Below, piece after piece: positions 1 to 5,777 of a stretch of 6,639 nt of DNA. Source of the stretch: Acidobacteriota bacterium (lineage in GTDB: Bacteria; Acidobacteriota; Terriglobia; Bryobacterales; Bryobacteraceae); NCBI GenBank assembly GCA_016871135.1, contig VFZQ01000306.1:1-6639 (forward strand), read 5' to 3'. Under the pieces are notes generated by a model, which saw only the letters and a list, made by a program, of their open reading frames with translations, did no database searches and was not told the origin of the DNA. The first letter of the stretch is position 1, and the number at the start of each line of letters is the position of its first letter. A program made the translations under genes and the position numbers.

Positions 1-72
1 GACAGCAGCCGACCGCTGAAACAGACACTTACCCCCAACCTCACCTTCTCGCCAACTCGGACCAAGCGGTAA
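1..72 (+). CDS. Possible 3' end of an unidentified forward gene
   Basis: Frame 1 is open from the first base to a TAA stop at 70-72 and would encode a 23-residue tail, beginning DSSRPLKQTL and ending SPTRTKR. The tail is polar and basic and has no recognisable motif. If real, the gene converges on the patatin gene, whose stop lies at 84-86, leaving an 11-bp gap. A short open frame at a window edge can easily arise by chance, so this is only a candidate. The bases upstream of the window would settle it. Confidence 0.2.
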   Translation, partial: DSSRPLKQTLTPNLTFSPTRTKR

Positions 73-83
73 CTCCTTTACCT

Positions 84-1742
84 TCAACTCCGCTCCCGCT
101 CACTCCGCGCTAATTTGGACAGCCGTGGTTCTAAATACATTCCCCAACGATCGGCATCCACGTTAAAACCGCGCAGACCGAAGCCGCGATAGTACATCGG
201 CCTGTTGGTGAGTTCAAACGGCTTCAGAGGTTCGAATTTTTCGGCGCCGTTCATTGGGGACAGATTCCGATGGCCTAGAGATTCGGGCAAGTACGCGATC
301 ACTTCAATCTTATCGATTGGAAGCGACCGTTTGTTGAACGAAATGAAGAGGTCGTCTTTCTCGCCACGCCGGGTCGGATCCATAAAACAGGGAACGTCTT
401 CGACGAGGACAAGACGATACGGACCTGTGTTCGGCGGCAACGCGTTTCCAAAGCAGATGAGCCATTCCAGCGTCTCTTCTTTGCCGTCCTCGTCCATCAC
501 CATGTGGTAGAAGGGGATAGCTTTCTCGTCCGGGCCAAACACCTCCCAATTTGGGGCAAAGCGGCGGTAACCGTTGGGAGAAATGACCAGAGGTAGGCGG
601 TGGCACCACTTGGGCTGATCGAGCGTGTAAAATTCCGCTCGGTGATTCAACCGATCGACCCGGTCCTCGCCCGACGACACGGTTACTTCGAGCCGGCCAT
701 AACTCCAACGAACCGCGATCGGCTCATGCTGCGCCGCATAGAGCTTCGCCAAATTCTTCGGCATCTCCCGGCGGTAGTACTCGGCGGTATGGGCGTCGCG
801 CTTCTTGTGTTGCTCCGCCTCGGCATCGCGATCGATCTGGTTCCGTCGATCGGCGGCGAACTTGCGAAGCCATTCGATCGCGTCGTCGCGGAACTCTTCG
901 TACAACTTGCCGAGTCCGTCCTTCACGGCCTTCTTGAAATCGAAGGAGTCGACTTTCGGTTCGAGCAGATACGCTGAATGCGGCAGCCCACTGAGGGCTG
1001 CGCGGGCGGCCAATTGCTGTTGAGCTCGATCGACGGAATGATCGACGCTGGCAGAAATAACCGCCAGCGAATACTCTTGCACCGATTCAGGCGGCGTGCC
1101 GGCTGTGCGCCGGAATGAGATGGCCACGATCGGACCATCCCTCGGGTCGTCGGTCAGTTGATCGGCCGGCAGGTTTTCGCAGAGCCCGCCGTCGACGATG
1201 GTCGATTCGGCACTCGATTGGGCGCGAAAGAAAAACGGCAAGGCCGCGGAACTGAGAATGGAGTTGACGATGGGAGCGGTGTCTTTGAACACAACCGCGG
1301 CGGAATCGGTGAGGCTAGAGGCGATGACGCAGACATTTACGCCACAATGGGCTTCGATATCGGCAAATGTATCGAGTTTCTTGGCACCGTCTTTCAGCAC
1401 GGCGGATTCGCGGAGGATTTCCGCGAGTAGTTGGCGAAGCAGATTTTCCCGCCACACCGGTTTACCGCGGGCCATTAGAGCCAAGCGAGTAATGGCCCAG
1501 CGTTCCGGTACTATTTCTTCAAGTGAGGCCGAGCCGAGTCGTTGTCGTACCGTGTCCATCGGAACCTTGGCGGCAAGAAAAGCGCCAGCGATCGCTCCCG
1601 CCGAAGTTCCCGCGACGCGCGTCACTCGAATCACACCCTCAGCCTGCAAATGTTCGACGGCCTCCATCACGCCGATCAAAAGCGCGATTTTGGCGGCGCC
1701 GCCCTGGACGCAGAGTTGGATCGGAATGGAATTGTCCACCAT
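84..1742 (-). CDS. Patatin-like phospholipase with long uncharacterised C-terminal region
   Basis: This is a 552-residue protein of the patatin family, serine acyl hydrolases that use a Ser-Asp dyad to release fatty acids from lipids. The oxyanion loop is GGAAKIA (residues 14-20). The nucleophile elbow is GTSAG with Ser47, and the dyad aspartate is Asp184 in VDGG. The catalytic core therefore ends near residue 290. A charged, probably helical stretch follows (about 285-340), then about 210 residues that look beta-rich and match no family I know. There is no signal peptide or membrane segment, so it is probably cytoplasmic. I chose the ATG at 1742 because GGGGAG stands 5 bases upstream; an in-frame ATG at 1769 would add nine residues but has no comparable site. 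The oxyanion loop departs from the usual GGGxKG pattern (third Gly is Ala; Ile follows Lys). The gene diverges from the M20 gene. The family is certain; substrate and role are not. Patatin domains occur in lipid turnover, secreted effectors and anti-phage systems, and no neighbour here points to any of these. Confidence 0.9.
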   Translation of the reverse strand: MVDNSIPIQLCVQGGAAKIALLIGVMEAVEHLQAEGVIRVTRVAGTSAGAIAGAFLAAKVPMDTVRQRLGSASLEEIVPERWAITRLALMARGKPVWRENLLRQLLAEILRESAVLKDGAKKLDTFADIEAHCGVNVCVIASSLTDSAAVVFKDTAPIVNSILSSAALPFFFRAQSSAESTIVDGGLCENLPADQLTDDPRDGPIVAISFRRTAGTPPESVQEYSLAVISASVDHSVDRAQQQLAARAALSGLPHSAYLLEPKVDSFDFKKAVKDGLGKLYEEFRDDAIEWLRKFAADRRNQIDRDAEAEQHKKRDAHTAEYYRREMPKNLAKLYAAQHEPIAVRWSYGRLEVTVSSGEDRVDRLNHRAEFYTLDQPKWCHRLPLVISPNGYRRFAPNWEVFGPDEKAIPFYHMVMDEDGKEETLEWLICFGNALPPNTGPYRLVLVEDVPCFMDPTRRGEKDDLFISFNKRSLPIDKIEVIAYLPESLGHRNLSPMNGAEKFEPLKPFELTNRPMYYRGFGLRGFNVDADRWGMYLEPRLSKLARSERERS

Positions 1743-1779
1743 AGATTCTCCCCAATCATACGATGGCACAATAGAAAGA
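1743..1779. promoter_or_regulatory. 37-bp divergent intergenic region
   Basis: This is the whole space between the start codons of the patatin gene (minus) and the M20 gene (plus). It is too short for two complete separate promoters, so any promoter must overlap coding sequence on one or both sides. The minus strand carries a TATGAT hexamer (1755-1760), but it lies so close to the patatin gene that the transcript would start inside the ribosome binding site, and no -35 match stands at the right distance. I can support the divergent arrangement but not the exact promoters. Confidence 0.35.
1748..1753 (-). promoter_or_regulatory. Ribosome binding site of the patatin gene
   Basis: On the minus strand GGGGAG is followed by AATCT and then ATG, a 5-base spacing. 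It is the best Shine-Dalgarno match near this gene. It decides the start at 1742 over the in-frame ATG at 1769, because it lies downstream of that longer start and could not serve it. Confidence 0.7.
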
Positions 1780-2991
1780 ATGTCTCGCGTTGCTCTGTCC
1801 CTCGTTGCCGCCTCTCTTGGCGCGCAATCGTTTCAACCTGTGCTTGACTCCATCAAAGCCGATCAGGCGTGGACGCTGGAACAACAGATCAGCATCTGCG
1901 AGATACCGGCGCCGCCGTTTAAGGAGACCAAACGCGGCGAGGAGTGGGCGCGGCGGATTCGCGCGCTCGGCTTCACCGACATCCGCACCGATAGTGAAGG
2001 GAATGTCATCAGCCGTTATCCGGGATCGAAGACAACCAAGCCGCTCATTGTGTTTAGCGCGCATCTCGACACGGTGTTCCCAGAAGGCATGGATGTGAAG
2101 GTGCGGAAAGAAGGCACGCAACATCATGGCTTGGGCATCGGCGACGATTGCCGCGGCTTGGCTGTCGTCCTCACCATCGCAAAGGCGTTTCAAAAACACA
2201 AGGTCGCGCTGGAGGCGAATGTGCTGTTTGTCGCGACGGTCGGCGAAGAGGGACAGGGCGATCTTCGCGGTGTGCGGCATCTCTTCACGAAAGAACTGAA
2301 GGGCCAGATCGACGCGTTCATTTCGATCGACGGCACGGGCAATCGGTTGACCGCGCGGGGCGTCGGCAGCAATCGATACCTGGTCACCTACAAAGGCACC
2401 GGCGGGCACAGCTACGGTGCGTTTGGCATGCCGAATCCGGCGCACGCGATGGGGCGCGCGATGGCGCGGATCGCCGATATCCAAGTTCCGAAATCGCCGA
2501 AGACGACGTTCAACATAGGACGTGTGGAAGGCGGCACGAGCGTGAATTCGATCCCAATCAGCACGAGCATGGAGATCGATCTGCGGAGCGAATCGGCAAA
2601 GGAATTGGCGGCGCTGGACGAACGCATTCGCGCCGCACTGCAAGCGGCACTCGATGCCGAGAAGAAGCGCTGGCCACAGTCGAAAGCGCCGCTTGAACTC
2701 GACATCAAGACCATGGGGCTGCGGCCGGCGGCCGAACCGCCCGACTCGCTGCCAATCGTGCAGAAGGCGCTCGCGGCAGCCAAACAAGCCGGCGTGCCGA
2801 TCTTCGCGACAGGCGCGGGATTGACCGATGCGAACATTCCGATGAGCCTCGGCATTCCCGCAGTAACGCTGGCCGGCGGCGGCAACGCGCAAGGCGCGCA
2901 CTCCTCCGACGAGTGGTACGAAGACACACCCGATTCCTACAAGGCCGTTCAATGGGCGGCGCTGCTTCTCAAATCTCTCTCTGAAAAATGA
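1780..2991 (+). CDS. M20 family metallohydrolase (peptidase/amidohydrolase), probably exported
   Basis: This 403-residue protein has the full two-zinc active site of clan MH, family M20, which hydrolyses peptide or N-acyl amide bonds. Visible motifs are AHLDT (His95, Asp97), the GIGDDCRG segment with a bridging Asp (122 or 123), GEEGQG (catalytic Glu156, ligand Glu157), SIDGTG (Asp184) and GAHSSDEW (His374). The lid/dimerisation domain lies at about residues 195-305, with GTGGHS (His210) and GGTSVNSIP (251-259). Length is normal for the family. The first 15 residues (one Arg, then a hydrophobic run ending SLGA before Gln) look like a short signal peptide, implying a periplasmic enzyme and supporting this start. 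The frame is open far upstream, but that part is antisense to the patatin gene. No good Shine-Dalgarno site is seen; only GAAAGA abuts the ATG. The stop overlaps the start of the GH88 gene. Substrate cannot be told: aminopeptidase, dipeptidase and N-acyl amino acid or amino sugar deacylase are all possible. Confidence 0.92.
   Translation: MSRVALSLVAASLGAQSFQPVLDSIKADQAWTLEQQISICEIPAPPFKETKRGEEWARRIRALGFTDIRTDSEGNVISRYPGSKTTKPLIVFSAHLDTVFPEGMDVKVRKEGTQHHGLGIGDDCRGLAVVLTIAKAFQKHKVALEANVLFVATVGEEGQGDLRGVRHLFTKELKGQIDAFISIDGTGNRLTARGVGSNRYLVTYKGTGGHSYGAFGMPNPAHAMGRAMARIADIQVPKSPKTTFNIGRVEGGTSVNSIPISTSMEIDLRSESAKELAALDERIRAALQAALDAEKKRWPQSKAPLELDIKTMGLRPAAEPPDSLPIVQKALAAAKQAGVPIFATGAGLTDANIPMSLGIPAVTLAGGGNAQGAHSSDEWYEDTPDSYKAVQWAALLLKSLSEK
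2988..2991 (+). other. ATGA stop/start overlap linking the M20 and GH88 genes
   Basis: The M20 stop codon TGA (2989-2991) overlaps the GH88 start ATG (2988-2990). The bases before the ATG are a CT-rich run and AAAA with no Shine-Dalgarno sequence. The second gene therefore probably depends on ribosomes terminating on the first, which implies one transcript and linked protein levels. Confidence 0.75.
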
Positions 2992-4316
2992 TCTCCATCG
3001 ATAGAACTCTCACCCCCACTTCCCTGCTCCCGAAGATCGACGCGATGTGGACCTCTTCGGCCGCAAAGATCCGGTCGCTCGCCGAGTCGTGGAAGCCCGG
3101 CGACGGCGCGCCTGTTTTCACCGTTAACGGCAAGTACACGTCCCGAGGCTGGACGGAATGGACCCAGGGCTTTCAGTTCGGCTCGGCGATTTTGCAGTTC
3201 GATGCTACAGGCGAAGACTGGTTTCTCAACGAGGGCCGCCGCACAACCGTCCAGTACATGGCGCCGCATATCACACACGTTGGCGTGCACGATCATGGCT
3301 TCAACAATGTATCGACGTACGGAAACCTATTGCGCTTGATGAACGAAGGACGCATCGCCGACAACGAATGGGAACGGCGCTTCTACGTGCTCGCGCTGCA
3401 ATGCACCGGCGCGGTGCAGGCGGCTCGTTGGTCGACGATCAAAGGCGGCGGCGGGTACATCTACTCCTTCAACGGCCCGCATTCGTTGTTCGTCGATACG
3501 ATTCGATCGCTGCGCGCGTTGGCGGTTTCCCATCTGCACGGGCATGTGCTGATGGGCGAGAACGATCAGAAGATTTCGCTGCTCGAACGGTTGATCGCGC
3601 ATGGCGAGGCGACAGCAAAGTACAACGTATTCTACGGCGCCGGCCGTGATAGCTATGACGTGCACGAAGGCCGCACGGTGCATGAGGTGGTCTTCAATCG
3701 CAACGACGGCAACGCGCGCTGTCCGAGTTCGCAGCAAGGTTATTCGCCGTTCACCACATGGACGCGCGGGCTGGCGTGGGCGATTCTTGGCTTCGCGGAA
3801 CAGATCGAATTTTTCAAAGCCCAAGGAATTGCCGTGCCTGTCGCTTTCGACGAGGCGGCGCGCGCAACTTGCAACTTCTATCTGCAGCACACGCCGGTTT
3901 GCGGCGTGCCGTATTGGGACACGGGCGCGCCAGGCTTGGCCAGGATGGGCGACTATCTAAGCCGCGCCGCGGAGCCGTTCAACGATCACGAGCCGGTGGA
4001 TTCGTCGGCGGCCGCGATCGCCGCGCAAGGCCTGTTGCGGTATGGCCGTTTGACGGGCAACACCGATTATGTGCAAGCGGGGCTGACGATCGCACAGACA
4101 CTCTTGTCGGCGCCTTACTTGAGCACGGACCCGGCGCATCAAGGCTTGCTGTTACATGCCGTCTATCATCGGCCCAACGGCTGGGACAATGTCCCCTCTG
4201 GACGCACGCAGCCTTGCGGGGAGTCGTGCATGTGGGGCGACTATCACCTGCGGGAGTTGGCGCTCTACATCCAGCGCCTGGCGAAGCAGGATTCGTACTT
4301 GACGTTTTGGAGTTGA
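2988..4316 (+). CDS. Glycoside hydrolase family 88, unsaturated glucuronyl hydrolase type
   Basis: This 442-residue protein is a GH88 enzyme. The family removes the terminal 4,5-unsaturated uronic acid that polysaccharide lyases leave on oligosaccharides, by hydrating the double bond. Comparing from memory with the Bacillus sp. GL1 enzyme, all active-site residues have counterparts: Asp102 in HDHGF (Asp88), Asp170 in FVDTIRSL (Asp149), His232 (His193), Gln250 (Gln211), Arg260 and Trp264 in TTWTRGLAW (Arg221, Trp225). The His-Gln-Arg-Trp spacing of 18, 10 and 4 is the same in both. Other family signatures are GWTEWTQGF near the N-terminus, PYWDTGAPG (308-316), DSSAAAIAAQGLL (338-350) and MWGDY (415-419). 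No signal peptide is seen, so it is probably cytoplasmic, as for many family members. It is about 65 residues longer than the Bacillus enzyme. The start follows from the ATGA overlap; Met20 is an alternative. The exact substrate is unknown; a GH105-like unsaturated rhamnogalacturonyl specificity is the main alternative. Confidence 0.88.
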   Translation: MISIDRTLTPTSLLPKIDAMWTSSAAKIRSLAESWKPGDGAPVFTVNGKYTSRGWTEWTQGFQFGSAILQFDATGEDWFLNEGRRTTVQYMAPHITHVGVHDHGFNNVSTYGNLLRLMNEGRIADNEWERRFYVLALQCTGAVQAARWSTIKGGGGYIYSFNGPHSLFVDTIRSLRALAVSHLHGHVLMGENDQKISLLERLIAHGEATAKYNVFYGAGRDSYDVHEGRTVHEVVFNRNDGNARCPSSQQGYSPFTTWTRGLAWAILGFAEQIEFFKAQGIAVPVAFDEAARATCNFYLQHTPVCGVPYWDTGAPGLARMGDYLSRAAEPFNDHEPVDSSAAAIAAQGLLRYGRLTGNTDYVQAGLTIAQTLLSAPYLSTDPAHQGLLLHAVYHRPNGWDNVPSGRTQPCGESCMWGDYHLRELALYIQRLAKQDSYLTFWS

Positions 4317-4359
4317 TCCACGCGACTGAATTCGTCAGCGGCCGGCAAGCGGCGGAACC

Positions 4360-5772
4360 TCAAGCCAGCAACGGTTTCAACAGACGGCCGTGAATGTCGG
4401 TCAAGCGGAAGTCGCGGCCCTGGAATCGGTGGGTCAGCTTCAAATGATCGATCCCCAGCAAATGCAATAGCGTCGCCTGAATGTCGTAGACCTCGATCTT
4501 TTCTTGCGGCGAGAACCCAAACTCATCGGTTGCGCCCATCACAGCGCCTCGCTTCAATCCGCCGCCGGCCATGAACATGCTGAATGCGTCAATGTGGTGA
4601 TTGCGGCCGATCTTTCCCTTTTCGCGCACCTCGCCCATCGGCGTGCGGCCGAACTCGCCGCTCCAGATCACGAGCGTCCGATCAAGCAGCCCGCGCTGTT
4701 TCAAATCGCGGATCAGCGCCGCGGTCGGTTTGTCGACTTCGGCCGCCACGCGATCCAGCGGTTTCGTGATGTCGTCGTGATGATCCCAATCGGTGTGATA
4801 AAGCTGCACGAATCGCACACCGCGCTCGACGAGGCGGCGCGCGAGCAAGCAATTATTCGCGAAGCTCGCCTTGCCCGGCTCGGCGCCGTACATCTCCATC
4901 GTGTCCTTCGACTCCTGCTTGAAGTCGATCAACTCAGGCCCGCTGGTCTGCATGCGATACGCCATCTCGTACTGGGAGATGCGCGCTTGGATTTCGGCGT
5001 CACCGGTTTCTTCGAGCTCCATCTTGTTCAGATCGCGAATCGCTTCGATCGTCCTTCGCTGCTGCTCGGCGTCTATGCCTTGGGGATTCGACAGATCGAG
5101 GATCGGATCACCCGCCGATCGGAACGGAACGCCCTGATACGCGCTAGGCAGAAAGCCGCTCGCCCACAACGCGGCGCCGCTACGCGGACCGCGCGGCCCC
5201 GATTGCAGCACGACAAAGCCCGGCAGATCCTTCGATTCGCTGCCGATGCCGTAGGTCACCCACGACCCGATACTCGGCCGCCCAACGCGCACACTGCCGG
5301 TATTGGCAAACAACTTCGCGGGGCCGTGATTGAAGTTCTCCGTGCACAAACCATGCACCATCGAAATGTCATCGGCGACGGTCGCGATGTTCGGAATCAG
5401 ATCCGAAAACCACATGCCGTTTCCGCCCGCCTGTTTGAACGTTCGCCGCGTCCCGAGCAGCTTCGGCGGCTCTTTCGCGAACGTATCCATGAACGCGAAC
5501 CGCTTGCCTTTGAGGAACGACTCGGGCGTGACCTTGCCGTCCCACTTCACCAGTTCCGGTTTGTAGTCGAAGAGTTCGAGATGGCTTGGCCCGCCGGCTT
5601 GAAAGATAAAGATCACGCTGTCGATCTTCGACGCGTGATGCTTGCCGCGAATCTGCGAAAACGCGTTGCCGGCCGCCAGCGACGCCAGCGCGGCTTTGCC
5701 GACGCCGAAACCGCAGTCTTCAAAAAAGTGCCGCCGTGTGCGGCGCCGCAGGAGCTTGTCTTCAAGATTCAT
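4360..5772 (-). CDS. DUF1501 protein with Tat signal (sulfatase/alkaline phosphatase-like fold)
   Basis: This 470-residue protein is a full-length DUF1501 member, a family related to the alkaline phosphatase/sulfatase superfamily. The N-terminus is a twin-arginine export signal: Arg13-Arg14 in TRRHFF, preceded by a basic run (residues 9-11), then an Ala/Gly/Leu-rich stretch to about residue 40. Family signatures follow: FIFQAGGPSHLELFDYKP (55-72), NFNHGPAKLF (147-156), HTDWDHHDD (326-334), IWSGEFGRTP (369-378), GRNHHIDAFSMFMAGGG (389-405) and the C-terminal block HLLGIDHLKLTHRFQGRDF (437-455). The Asp/His-rich positions suggest metal binding, but the reaction of the family is not established. 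The start at 5772 is backed by AGGGAG 8 bases upstream and by the Tat signal. It is the second gene after the DUF1553 gene, 5 bp downstream, an arrangement repeated many times in Planctomycetota, Verrucomicrobiota and some Acidobacteriota genomes. It converges on the GH88 gene across 43 bp that hold no clear hairpin. Confidence 0.94.
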   Translation of the reverse strand: MNLEDKLLRRRTRRHFFEDCGFGVGKAALASLAAGNAFSQIRGKHHASKIDSVIFIFQAGGPSHLELFDYKPELVKWDGKVTPESFLKGKRFAFMDTFAKEPPKLLGTRRTFKQAGGNGMWFSDLIPNIATVADDISMVHGLCTENFNHGPAKLFANTGSVRVGRPSIGSWVTYGIGSESKDLPGFVVLQSGPRGPRSGAALWASGFLPSAYQGVPFRSAGDPILDLSNPQGIDAEQQRRTIEAIRDLNKMELEETGDAEIQARISQYEMAYRMQTSGPELIDFKQESKDTMEMYGAEPGKASFANNCLLARRLVERGVRFVQLYHTDWDHHDDITKPLDRVAAEVDKPTAALIRDLKQRGLLDRTLVIWSGEFGRTPMGEVREKGKIGRNHHIDAFSMFMAGGGLKRGAVMGATDEFGFSPQEKIEVYDIQATLLHLLGIDHLKLTHRFQGRDFRLTDIHGRLLKPLLA

Positions 5773-5777
5773 CGTGG

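Noticed and set aside
84..1742. The patatin gene as part of a CBASS-type anti-phage system
   Set aside because: Patatin effectors occur in CBASS, but no nucleotide cyclase, ubiquitin-like accessory or other defence gene is visible; its divergent neighbour is a metabolic M20 hydrolase.
1755..1760. TATGAT on the minus strand as a -10 promoter box for the patatin gene
   Set aside because: A transcript from it would begin about base 1748, inside the ribosome binding site, and no acceptable -35 hexamer stands 16-18 bp upstream.
1743..1769. Longer patatin start at 1769 (nine extra residues, MPSYDWGES)
   Set aside because: The strong GGGGAG site lies downstream of that ATG and serves the start at 1742; the extra residues lie outside the conserved patatin core.
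1198..1779. Upstream extension of the M20 reading frame by 194 codons
   Set aside because: The extension is antisense to the N-terminal half of the patatin gene, including its active-site Ser region, has no M20-like content, and would bury the signal peptide that begins at 1780.
1756..2952. A 398-codon open frame on the minus strand, antisense to the M20 gene
   Set aside because: The translation is Arg-rich low-complexity sequence with no motif, while the opposite strand has a full M20 active site. It is a GC-driven shadow.
4317..4359. Bidirectional terminator between the convergent GH88 and DUF1501 genes
   Set aside because: The 43 bp hold only a 4-bp CTGA/TCAG stem and a GCCGGC palindrome, with no longer inverted repeat and no T-run. 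An intrinsic terminator cannot be supported.
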